From contig JAUWZR010000013.1 in NCBI GenBank assembly GCA_030615235.1, positions 1-22,219 on the forward strand: 22,219 nucleotides of DNA, in the 5' to 3' direction. Below the pieces are notes generated by a model, which was not told the DNA's origin, ran no database searches, and was given only the letters and a program-made list of their open reading frames with translations. The position numbers and the translations under genes are program-made. Below are positions 8,071 to 15,708 of the stretch, one piece after another (position 1 is the stretch's first letter; each line of letters starts with the position of its first letter). The DNA comes from Promethearchaeota archaeon (GTDB lineage Archaea > Asgardarchaeota > Lokiarchaeia > Sigyniarchaeales > SOKP01).

Positions 8071-8364
8071 TTACTCTAAATCTTCCACTAATTTGAGAAA
8101 TTCTGTGTATTTAATGGCGGTCCAGCTTTCAGCAAAAACAGCTCCTGCAGTTCGGGAAAGTAAAGAAACTTTCGCTGCTTCGTGTTCGTTATCAGCTTCG
8201 AAGATATCGATAAAATCATATGGTCCTAAAATTGCGTAATGTGCAATCCATTTAACATTCGAAACTTTTTCTTTAACTAATTTTAAGAATTTTTCACCTT
8301 GTTTCTTACGATCTTTTACTAAATTAGGGTTTTGAAGTTTAGTTGCAAGAATAAATATCGGCAT
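8071..8364 (-). CDS. GYD domain protein
   Basis: This 97-residue protein matches the GYD domain family, small alpha/beta barrel-like proteins of unknown biochemical role common in archaea and bacteria. The diagnostic central segment is ILGPYDFIDIFEADNEHEAA (residues about 45-64), where GPYD stands for the family GxYD, and the C-terminal part AVFAESWTAIKYTEF also fits. Length is normal. It is the first gene of the apparent operon with the Lin0512 remnant and tag, and has a well-placed TATA box that predicts an almost leaderless transcript. It is divergent from the reductive-dehalogenase-like gene. Confidence 0.85.
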   Translation of the reverse strand: MPIFILATKLQNPNLVKDRKKQGEKFLKLVKEKVSNVKWIAHYAILGPYDFIDIFEADNEHEAAKVSLLSRTAGAVFAESWTAIKYTEFLKLVEDLE

Positions 8365-8387
8365 AGAAAAAAAGATGATACTTTAAC

Positions 8388-8397
8388 TTATAAATTT
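8388..8397 (-). promoter_or_regulatory. TATA box of the GYD-Lin0512-tag operon
   Basis: On the minus strand the sequence reads GAAGAAATTTATAAG, a purine-rich BRE-like element followed by a good archaeal TATA box. The box centre is about 27 bases before the A of the ATG at 8364, so transcription should start at or within a few bases of the start codon, giving a leaderless mRNA. This agrees with the absence of a Shine-Dalgarno motif before that ATG. Confidence 0.6.
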
Positions 8398-8499
8398 CTT
8401 CTTAAAATTTTATATTTCATGCTTTAAAATAATATTTAATGGACTAAACTCTTTTAACGAAGTAGTAAAAAAAGATATTAATAGAGAAAAAGGATTGAG

Positions 8500-9609
8500 A
8501 TGCAAACAAAAAAAGATTTTCCCTATGAAATTGATGAGAATTCCTACCATCGCTTCGAGCAAAAGTATAACGTGCTTTATAGGAGATTATGGGATAAATC
8601 GCTACCTACTTATGGGAAAATATTCGAGTTAAATATAGACAATCATATTAACTCGGGTGAAGATGGGTATTCTCAGATTGATTTTGCGCTTGTTGCAGCA
8701 GGATGGACTGTTTACGAAAAATTTCCTTTTGCTTTCAGTTGGCATAGAGAAGAATCAATAGACATAGGGTACGGTGTAGACTGGATGAAAGAAAAATATC
8801 CTGTTAGAGATTTAAAAACATTTACAGAAAAGACGAAAAAAGCTGCTGAATTTTATGGAGCATCTCTAGTTGGTATTGCAGATGTTGACAAGAGATGGAT
8901 TTATAAAACCGGCTTTGTAAGACCTGCACTAACCAGCGAAGCAGATTCAAAAGAAAGAATTAGAAAAGGTGATGCGTCTAATTCTATATTAGAAAGCCCA
9001 ATTAATTTACCAGAGGGGATAAATAAAGTTATTGTTATGGCCATCGAAATGGACCAAATAGCGATTTCTACAGCTCCTGCCCAACCAGCTTCGGCTGCAG
9101 CAGCCGTAGCTTATTCAAAAATGGCTTTTGCAATCGCTTGTTTAGGGGAATTTATTAGAAATTTAGGATATCAAGCGATTCAATGTGGCAATGATACTGC
9201 ACTTAGCATACCATTAGCGATTGATGCGGGTCTTGGAGCATTAGGTAGAAATGGATTGTTGCTCACGCCAGAATATGGCCCAAGAGTTAGAATTTGTAAG
9301 GTTTTTACAGACATGCCACTAATAGCCGATAATTTGAATTTAATATTTATCAAGAAAGTCGAAAATTTTTGTAAAACTTGCTATAAATGTGCTGATGCTT
9401 GTGAAAACGACGCGATTACTAAAGATAAAGACCCAAGTTTTAAACCGGTAACTATTTCTAATAATCCAAGTGTTAAAAAATACTATGTTGATGTTGAAAA
9501 ATGTTTTGAATTTTGGATCGAAAATTCAGGTGATTGCGGGAGTTGCATTGCTGCCTGTCCATTTTCTAAAATTAAAAGGTTTAGTTCTTCTTCGGAGTTC
9601 TGGAAATAA
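8500..9609 (+). CDS. Reductive-dehalogenase-like iron-sulfur protein (cytosolic)
   Basis: The 369-residue product resembles the catalytic subunit of cobalamin-dependent reductive dehalogenases (RdhA). The middle part (about 140-275) has the cobalamin-domain pattern: VMAIEMDQIAISTAPAQPAS, AYSKMAFAIACLGEFIRNLG and IDAGLGALGRNGLLLTPEYG. The C-terminus has two 4Fe-4S motifs: C291-x2-C294-x2-C297-x3-C301, and C335-x10-C346-x2-C349-x3-C353-P. Tyr205 may correspond to the proton-donating tyrosine of known dehalogenases (inference). There is no twin-arginine signal and no adjacent RdhB anchor, so it belongs with the soluble forms. Epoxyqueuosine reductase shares the fold, but the long N-terminal region and spacing fit RdhA better. 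The electron acceptor need not be a halogenated compound. ATG follows AAAAGGATTGAG. Confidence 0.8.
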   Translation: MQTKKDFPYEIDENSYHRFEQKYNVLYRRLWDKSLPTYGKIFELNIDNHINSGEDGYSQIDFALVAAGWTVYEKFPFAFSWHREESIDIGYGVDWMKEKYPVRDLKTFTEKTKKAAEFYGASLVGIADVDKRWIYKTGFVRPALTSEADSKERIRKGDASNSILESPINLPEGINKVIVMAIEMDQIAISTAPAQPASAAAAVAYSKMAFAIACLGEFIRNLGYQAIQCGNDTALSIPLAIDAGLGALGRNGLLLTPEYGPRVRICKVFTDMPLIADNLNLIFIKKVENFCKTCYKCADACENDAITKDKDPSFKPVTISNNPSVKKYYVDVEKCFEFWIENSGDCGSCIAACPFSKIKRFSSSSEFWK

Positions 9610-9678
9610 AATCCCACTATAATTATAAATTTAAAAACCCAAATTAAAAGTAATTAGAATAACTAAGGAAGGATTAAA

Positions 9679-10722
9679 ATGAATAAGATTAAAGTAGGCA
9701 TTATTGGGTCGGGTTTTATTGCCGACCATCATTGCTATTCATATTCCTTACTACCAAATGTAGAAATTGTAGGAATAGCGTCAAATAATAAAGATGAAGC
9801 CAATAGTTTAATGAAAAAATATAATATTATCAATAAGTACTTTAAGGAATATAAAGACTTACTAAAATTGGAATGCGATGCTGTTTCTGCATGTGTTCCA
9901 AATAATTTGCATAAAGAAGTAACTTGTAATATCTTACACTCAGGAAAGCATGCACTCGTAGAGAAACCTTTAGCTAGAAACATTAAAGAAGCAAGTGAAA
10001 TGTTAGATGTAGAAAAATCTTCGAATAGAACAATTTTTTATTGCGAAAACAACATGTATGCGCCCTCATTTAACAAGGTTAAGGAAATTATTAAGGAAGG
10101 CGCTCTAGGCGACATATATATGGGGCGAGGAAAAGAACAACATTCTGGACCGCATTCTAGATGGTTTTACAAGTTAGAAGATTCTGGAGGGGGTGCTTTA
10201 TTAGATTTAGGAATACATGATATTGCCTGCTTAGTTTGGTACCTTGGATGTGAAGTCAAAGAAGTGTTCTGTCAAATTAAGACAATTAAGCCCGATCGAG
10301 GGGTTTTTGGAACTTGTGAAGTTGAAGATAACGCAATTGGAATTCTATATTTCGAAAATGATGCTCAGGTAGTAATTGAAGAATCGTGGACAGCTCCAGG
10401 AGGTTATGACATGCGATTTGAACTGTTTGGTACTGAAGGTCAAATCAAAGTTGCACCAACTTTTTCTAATTTAGTGAGTGTTTATAGTAAAAACGGGTAT
10501 GGGTATGCTGTAGAAAAAGCTGAAACAACGAAAGGATGGACCTTTCCAGTTCCCACTGAAGCTTGGTCTTTTGGTTATCCTCAAGAGATTGCTCACTTTA
10601 TTGAATGTATGTTGAATAATCAAAAACCGCTTACTGATAGCAATTATGGATATAAAATTTTAAACATTGTAGAGACATTGTATAAAAGTGCAAAATCTAA
10701 AAAATTGGAAGAAGTTGTTTAA
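9679..10722 (+). CDS. Gfo/Idh/MocA-family NAD(P)-dependent dehydrogenase
   Basis: This 347-residue oxidoreductase has an N-terminal Rossmann domain with GIIGSGFIADHH (7-18), the family motif VEKPLA (94-99, Lys96 catalytic) and the second-domain motif GGGALLDLGIHD (170-181), where D176 and H180 occupy the usual active-site positions. The family oxidises or reduces a hydroxyl on sugars, inositols or nucleotide sugars. Its tail-to-tail partner is a DegT-type aminotransferase, so a keto-sugar or keto-cyclitol made here could be aminated by the neighbour. The exact substrate is not evident. A clear AAGGAAGGA ribosome binding site precedes the ATG. The stop overlaps that of the convergent gene within TTAA. 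Confidence 0.92.
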   Translation: MNKIKVGIIGSGFIADHHCYSYSLLPNVEIVGIASNNKDEANSLMKKYNIINKYFKEYKDLLKLECDAVSACVPNNLHKEVTCNILHSGKHALVEKPLARNIKEASEMLDVEKSSNRTIFYCENNMYAPSFNKVKEIIKEGALGDIYMGRGKEQHSGPHSRWFYKLEDSGGGALLDLGIHDIACLVWYLGCEVKEVFCQIKTIKPDRGVFGTCEVEDNAIGILYFENDAQVVIEESWTAPGGYDMRFELFGTEGQIKVAPTFSNLVSVYSKNGYGYAVEKAETTKGWTFPVPTEAWSFGYPQEIAHFIECMLNNQKPLTDSNYGYKILNIVETLYKSAKSKKLEEVV

Positions 10723-11945
10723 TTTACTCCTTGATTCTTCTCTTTTAAAGATTTGATAAAAGCTACTACATTATCCAAGTTTTCTCTATTGGCTAAAAAC
10801 ATTTCCTGGGGGAATTCTATACTTCTTGAATAAATATCAGATACAATAGGGAAATTTCTATTGATACTTTTTTCTTCACCCCAATTAGCCTTAGAATAAT
10901 CAATACCTTTTTTTAAATTAGTAGTTTTAAAGCAATCTAAACTATGTAAAGGTGGGTAACAATCGTCAGTGGGAATACCATTTCTATTCAATTTTTTATA
11001 AAATTCTGATTTGGTAATACCACCAAACTCCTTAGGTTTAAATACGATAGGAAACACGTACCACCCTAAACTGGTGGTTCCAGGTGTAGGTTCCATCGTT
11101 TTTATCCCTTCAATATCATTCAACTTTTTCATTAAATATAGGGCATTTTCATTTCGTAGTTTGTGTTGGTCAGGGAATTTTTTTAATTGAGCTCTTAAAA
11201 CTGCTGCTTGGTATTCTGTCATTCTATAATTCGTTCCATAAGAGTAATGTTTATAGAAATATTGATTCTTTTTCCTACCACAATCAATGTAAGAATAAAT
11301 TTCATCAGCAAGTTCACCACTATTACATATTATAGCTCCCCCTTCACCACTTGTTATAACTTTTGAAGCTTGAAAGCTAAACGCGCCAGCATCCCCCCAA
11401 TTCCCAACTTTTTTTCCTTTAAAATCTGAACCATGAGCATGGGCACAATCTTCTACAACTTTTAAATCGTAATTCGATGCCAACGCCATAAGATGTTCCA
11501 TATTAACTGGATTACCACCCAAATGTACTGGAATAATTGCTTTAGTTCTTTCAGTTATCAATTCCTCAATTTTATTCACATCCATTACGAGAGTATTGGG
11601 ATTTATGTCACAAAATATGGGAACGGCGTTTGTTGCTATAATTGCAGATGCAGATGCTACAAAAGTGTAATCAGAAACAATTACTTCGTCCCCTAATCCT
11701 ATGTCTAATGCCATAAGAGCGGCTTCTATTGCAACGGTTCCATTACACACTGCAACGCAATATTTTGATCCTTGAAGCTGAGCAAATTCTTCTTGAAACG
11801 CCCAAACATTATTACCTTGATGAGCACCAGGAGCACCACACCACCACTCTCCAGATTTTATAACTTCAGTCAATGCGTTTATCTCTTTATCATTGTAGAT
11901 AGGCCATTTAGGATAAAATTTTCTAGCTTTTTGTTTGAATGACAT
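10719..11945 (-). CDS. DegT/DnrJ/EryC1/StrS-family PLP aminotransferase
   Basis: A full-length fold-type I aminotransferase that transfers an amino group to a keto-sugar, nucleotide sugar or cyclitol. Counting from the TTG at 11951, visible signatures are NGTVAIEAALMAL (70-82), DEVIVSDYTF (88-97), VVEDCAHAHG (165-174) and the PLP-lysine motif FSFQASKVITSGEGG with Lys197. EWWCGAPG near residue 35 resembles the N-termini of scyllo-inosose and AHBA-type aminotransferases. I chose the ATG at 11945 (408 residues) over the TTG two codons upstream because neither has a strong ribosome binding site and ATG is the likelier start. It is convergent with the Gfo/Idh/MocA gene, sharing TTAA as overlapping stops, and divergent from argS. 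Confidence 0.92.
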   Translation of the reverse strand: MSFKQKARKFYPKWPIYNDKEINALTEVIKSGEWWCGAPGAHQGNNVWAFQEEFAQLQGSKYCVAVCNGTVAIEAALMALDIGLGDEVIVSDYTFVASASAIIATNAVPIFCDINPNTLVMDVNKIEELITERTKAIIPVHLGGNPVNMEHLMALASNYDLKVVEDCAHAHGSDFKGKKVGNWGDAGAFSFQASKVITSGEGGAIICNSGELADEIYSYIDCGRKKNQYFYKHYSYGTNYRMTEYQAAVLRAQLKKFPDQHKLRNENALYLMKKLNDIEGIKTMEPTPGTTSLGWYVFPIVFKPKEFGGITKSEFYKKLNRNGIPTDDCYPPLHSLDCFKTTNLKKGIDYSKANWGEEKSINRNFPIVSDIYSRSIEFPQEMFLANRENLDNVVAFIKSLKEKNQGVN

Positions 11946-12073
11946 TAACAAATCAACCGTCTTAATAATTCACTATCATAAATTTTATGAGTTAAACTAA
12001 ATATATTTAACAAAACAGATAAAAGTTGCAATCAGCAATAATTAGAATTTTGTGATACTCTATAACAAAAAAA
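11946..12073. promoter_or_regulatory. Divergent promoter region between aminotransferase and argS
   Basis: A 128-base AT-rich gap with AAATATATTTAA at 11999-12010, near-palindromic and able to serve as TATA box on either strand, and CATAAATTTTATGAG at 11978-11992, also nearly palindromic. For argS the first box would give a leader of roughly 40 bases. No ORF is present. Confidence 0.4.
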
Positions 12074-13789
12074 ATGATTATAATCGATAAGAATACAATT
12101 GCCGAATATTTAAGCGATTATCTCCCCAAGTTTTCGCAACAGGAGATCAAAGATCTTATTGAAATACCCCCTCAAGATTTAAATTACAGTTATGCATTTC
12201 CATGTTTTCAACTTGCTAAAGTTAAAAAGAAATCACCACACTTAATTGCCAAGGAACTAGAAGAGCAATTAGAATTACCAGAATACTTAGAAGTCATAGA
12301 AGCAAATGGTCCGTACCTCAATTTTAAAATAAAACCACAACCCCTTCTTGAGCAGATTTTTACACTGAAAGAGAGATATGGGAGAATTTATGAAGAGATT
12401 GGGATAGATCAGAAAAAACCATCAAGAATAGTAATAGAATACCCCTCACCAAATACAAATAAACCATTCCATTTTGGACACATACGAAATATGCTGTTGG
12501 GTCGCTCTCTTTCAAGATGTTTAAAATATAAAGGTGACATTGTTTTTGATGTCAACTTAAACAACGAAAGAGGTATCCATATTTGTAAATCTATGTATGC
12601 TTACAAAAACTGGGGTAATAACAAGGAACCTGATATCAAATCTGATCACTTCGTTGGAGCGTTCTATGTTAAATATTCTGAAATGGAAAAGAAGGATAGT
12701 AAAATAATAAAAGAAGTATACGATCTCTTAAGATTGTGGGAAGAAAACGATGCTGAAACTAGAAGCCTTTGGAAGAAAATGAATTCTTGGGCACTTGAGG
12801 GGTTTAAAGAAACTTACAAAGTATTGAACATATCATTCGATAAAGAATATTTTGAGTCGGATATTTATTGGAAGGGTAAGGAAAAAGTTTTAGAGGGCCT
12901 AGAACAGGGTATTTTTAATAAAACTGATGACGGAGCGATTATCGCTCATCTAAAAGAAAGATTTAACTTACCAAATAAAATTCTTTTAAGAAGAGACGGA
13001 ACATCTTTATATATAACCCAGGATATCTACTTAGCTTATCAAAAAAAGGAAGACTTTGATTACGACAAATCGATATATGTAGTTGCTAACGAACAAGACC
13101 TCTACTTTAAGCAATTATTTGCAGTATTAGACATGATAGGTTTTAAAGAAGATAAATTTCATTTATCGTATGGTATGGTTTATTTACCCGAAGGAAAAAT
13201 GAAAAGTAGGGAAGGAACTATAGTTGATGCGGACAATATCATCGAACAAATGCAAACTTTGGCTTATAAGGAAGTAAATAAAAGATATCCTGAATTAACA
13301 GAAAATTTAAAAAAGAAAAGGGCTACCGCAATCGGATTGGCCGCATTGGCTTTTTTTATACTTAAATATAATCCTAAATCTGAATTTGTTTTCAACCCTA
13401 AAGAGAGCATCTCATTTGAAGGCGAGACTGGTCCTTACATTCAGTATTGCTATGCGAGAATTGAATCGATAATAAATAAATCGAAAAAATTAATCGATTT
13501 AAATGTAAATTGGGATTTAATCAACCACGAAAAGGAGTTAACTTTGGTTAAGCAACTAAACTACTTCCCCGAAATTTTGAATTCAGTGAGAAAAAATTAT
13601 ACTATTCACCAAATTCCTCAGTATCTTTTAACCTTATGCCAAGCGTTCAATTCCTTTTATTCTTCTTGTCAGGTATTATCTAGTGATGACGAATTAGAAA
13701 AAGCGAGATTATTGTTAATTAAATGCATTCAAATCGTAATTAAGATTGGTTTACAAATCTTGGGTATAGATGTTTTGGAACAAATGTAA
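12074..13789 (+). CDS. argS: Arginyl-tRNA synthetase
   Basis: A class I aminoacyl-tRNA synthetase charging tRNA-Arg. The N-terminal Arg-specific domain occupies about residues 1-90, and PSPNTNKPFHFGHIRNMLLG contains the HIGH motif as HFGH (133-136). The KMSKS equivalent is KMKSR (375-379) in YLPEGKMKSREGTIVDADN. The DALR-type anticodon-binding domain fills the C-terminus, with TGPYIQYCYARIESI at its entry. At 571 residues it is complete. It starts the operon argS - agmatinase-like - deoxyhypusine-synthase-like, with 24 bases to the next gene. No other argS is visible in the window, so it is presumably the housekeeping enzyme. Confidence 0.96.
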   Translation: MIIIDKNTIAEYLSDYLPKFSQQEIKDLIEIPPQDLNYSYAFPCFQLAKVKKKSPHLIAKELEEQLELPEYLEVIEANGPYLNFKIKPQPLLEQIFTLKERYGRIYEEIGIDQKKPSRIVIEYPSPNTNKPFHFGHIRNMLLGRSLSRCLKYKGDIVFDVNLNNERGIHICKSMYAYKNWGNNKEPDIKSDHFVGAFYVKYSEMEKKDSKIIKEVYDLLRLWEENDAETRSLWKKMNSWALEGFKETYKVLNISFDKEYFESDIYWKGKEKVLEGLEQGIFNKTDDGAIIAHLKERFNLPNKILLRRDGTSLYITQDIYLAYQKKEDFDYDKSIYVVANEQDLYFKQLFAVLDMIGFKEDKFHLSYGMVYLPEGKMKSREGTIVDADNIIEQMQTLAYKEVNKRYPELTENLKKKRATAIGLAALAFFILKYNPKSEFVFNPKESISFEGETGPYIQYCYARIESIINKSKKLIDLNVNWDLINHEKELTLVKQLNYFPEILNSVRKNYTIHQIPQYLLTLCQAFNSFYSSCQVLSSDDELEKARLLLIKCIQIVIKIGLQILGIDVLEQM

Positions 13790-13813
13790 TTTATTAATAA
13801 AGAGGTATGAGCA

Positions 13814-14716
13814 GTGAATTTTTTTGATTCTGGGGAGATCATTGAAAATGACACAAACTTTGTATTTTTTGGAATTCCTTGGGACGATTTAACTTCAATT
13901 AAGAAAACAAAATCTTCCAAAGCACCTCAAAAAATACGTAAAATTACAGAAAACTTAGCTTTAACAACAGAAATGGGATTTGAAATACCAAAATTAAAGT
14001 TTATAGACGCTGGAAATGTTTCAATTGATCCCAATAACACGGAAATGAACATCCTAGAAATTGATGATTTTGTAAAATCGTTATTTGCCAAAAAAAAAGA
14101 TATAATTCCAGTAATGATTGGAGGTGATCACTTTTGTACTTATCCCGTTATAAAGGCAATAGGAGACTCTGTTAGAAATCCAAAGAAGTTAGGCATTCTT
14201 ATCTTAGATGCTCATCTCGATTTGTACGAAAAATATCAGGAGAACCTCTACTCTCATGCAACTGTTTCTCACCTCATCCATAGTTTGGAATTTATCTCAA
14301 ATAAAAACTTATTAATTATTGGGACAAGGGATATTGATGTTCCTGAGTTAAAAATCGCAAAGACTAACGAAATTACCTATTTCAATTCTTATATGCTTCA
14401 CGATATAGGAGTTAATTCATTCACAGAAAAGATTATTGAATTTTTTAATAAATCTGATATAAAGGACATATACATTTCGATTGATATAGATGCTTTAGAT
14501 CCATCTATAGCACCGGGAACAGGTTATGCTATTCCTGGAGGCTTTACTTATCGTGAAGTATGGAAAATCCTCAGAGAAGTAACTAAAAATGTTAATATAA
14601 TTGGTTTTGATATCGTTGAAGTTTCACCTTCCTTAGATTTACCAAACAATATAACATTAAATGTGGCAGCAAAAATAATAATTGAATTAATGTATTTTAT
14701 TTTTAACAATAAATGA
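13814..14716 (+). CDS. speB: Agmatinase-family ureohydrolase
   Basis: Ureohydrolases of this family use two manganese ions to remove urea from a guanidino group, here probably that of agmatine. All six metal ligands of the family are visible: H106 (GGDH), D132, H134 and D136 (LDAHLD), D224 and D226 (SIDIDALDP), plus Glu269 in DIVEVSP. The segment APGTGYAIPGGFTYRE fits agmatinases rather than arginases. The GTG start at 13814 follows GAGGT at a good distance; the ATG just before it is in another frame and meets a stop after six codons. Only one base separates its stop from the start of the deoxyhypusine synthase homologue, so the two are almost certainly co-translated. That argues for acting on agmatine or on an agmatine-derived eIF5A intermediate rather than in arginine breakdown. 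Symbol by family; substrate is inferred. Confidence 0.88.
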   Translation: MNFFDSGEIIENDTNFVFFGIPWDDLTSIKKTKSSKAPQKIRKITENLALTTEMGFEIPKLKFIDAGNVSIDPNNTEMNILEIDDFVKSLFAKKKDIIPVMIGGDHFCTYPVIKAIGDSVRNPKKLGILILDAHLDLYEKYQENLYSHATVSHLIHSLEFISNKNLLIIGTRDIDVPELKIAKTNEITYFNSYMLHDIGVNSFTEKIIEFFNKSDIKDIYISIDIDALDPSIAPGTGYAIPGGFTYREVWKILREVTKNVNIIGFDIVEVSPSLDLPNNITLNVAAKIIIELMYFIFNNK

Positions 14717-14717
14717 G

Positions 14718-15671
14718 TTGAAAAAAGTGCCAGATGACGAATTAAAAAAGAAACTGAAAGAAGTAGAGCAAATTAAGGTAGACGAGAATGAGGATATTAC
14801 TAGTTTTATTCAATCTTTAGGAAACACCGGATTTAACGCAAAGAGGTTAGCCGTTGCGTGCGAAATTTATAAGGAAATGATTAGAGATGAAGATTGCGTT
14901 AAATTCTTTGGGCTTGCTGGTGCATTAGTACCAGTAGGGATGCAAAAAGTTATTCACGATTTTATAGAAGAGGGATTCATTGATATACTTGTTACCACAG
15001 GTGCTTCCTTGACTCATGATATAGCTGAAACTCTTGGTTTTCACCATTTACAAGGAGAACTAAATGTTAAAGATGTTAGTGATTCTGAGTTGCACAACCA
15101 AGCTCTTAATAGAATATACGACGTATACTTACCAAATAAAGTTTACGAGGGTATCGAAGATTTTGTATCACAGCTAAAAATTCCTAATGATGATATGTCC
15201 GTGAGTTCTTTTTTAAAATACCTTGGCGATAATTTACCCCCTGATAATAAATCGATTTTAAAGATTTGTGCAGAAAAAAATATTCCAATTTTTTGTCCTG
15301 CATTTACTGACTCCGGCTTAGCACTTCAACTAGGTTTCCACCATCAAAATTTAAACCTTAATCACTTTAAAGACATGCTTGATATGGTTAACTTGGCTTG
15401 GGATGCAAAACATGCCGGCGTTTGCATTGTTGGTGGGGGCGTACCTAAAAATTTTATTATGCAATCGCTTCAGTTCTGCCCAAACTCTGCTCAATATGCG
15501 ATTCAGATAACAATGGATCGTCCAGAACATGGTGGTCTTAGTGGAGCGACTTTACACGAAGCAATTTCTTGGGGAAAAGTAAATCAAAACGCTAAATTCT
15601 CTACGATTATTTCAGACGCAACTATCGTTCTACCTTTAATGTTATGGTTTTTAAAAAAAAGTTCGTTTTAA
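14718..15671 (+). CDS. dys: Deoxyhypusine synthase homologue with altered polyamine site
   Basis: Deoxyhypusine synthase transfers an aminobutyl group to a lysine of aIF5A, using NAD. Family landmarks are FFGLAGALVPVGM (63-75), TTGASLTHDIAE (93-104), PAFTDSGLALQLGFHH (194-209), CIVGGGVPKNF (236-246) and HEAISWGKV (280-288). Lys287 matches human catalytic Lys329, and E281 and W285 match Glu323 and Trp327. However, residues that contact spermidine in the human enzyme are replaced: Leu203 for Asp243, Leu274 for Asp316 and Asn245 for His288 (my manual alignment). The polyamine donor may therefore differ; agmatine is attractive because an agmatinase gene ends one base upstream. The start is TTG at 14718; GTG at 14727 is an alternative. 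At 317 residues it is of normal archaeal length. Confidence 0.88.
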   Translation: MKKVPDDELKKKLKEVEQIKVDENEDITSFIQSLGNTGFNAKRLAVACEIYKEMIRDEDCVKFFGLAGALVPVGMQKVIHDFIEEGFIDILVTTGASLTHDIAETLGFHHLQGELNVKDVSDSELHNQALNRIYDVYLPNKVYEGIEDFVSQLKIPNDDMSVSSFLKYLGDNLPPDNKSILKICAEKNIPIFCPAFTDSGLALQLGFHHQNLNLNHFKDMLDMVNLAWDAKHAGVCIVGGGVPKNFIMQSLQFCPNSAQYAIQITMDRPEHGGLSGATLHEAISWGKVNQNAKFSTIISDATIVLPLMLWFLKKSSF

Positions 15672-15708
15672 ATTGATTCTTTACTTCAAATAAATAGGAT
15701 TAATACTT

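Noticed and set aside
8500..9609. Epoxyqueuosine reductase (QueG) as identity of the iron-sulfur protein
   Set aside because: The fold and clusters are shared, but the 140-residue N-terminal part and the cobalamin-domain pattern fit reductive-dehalogenase-like proteins better. It remains the main alternative.
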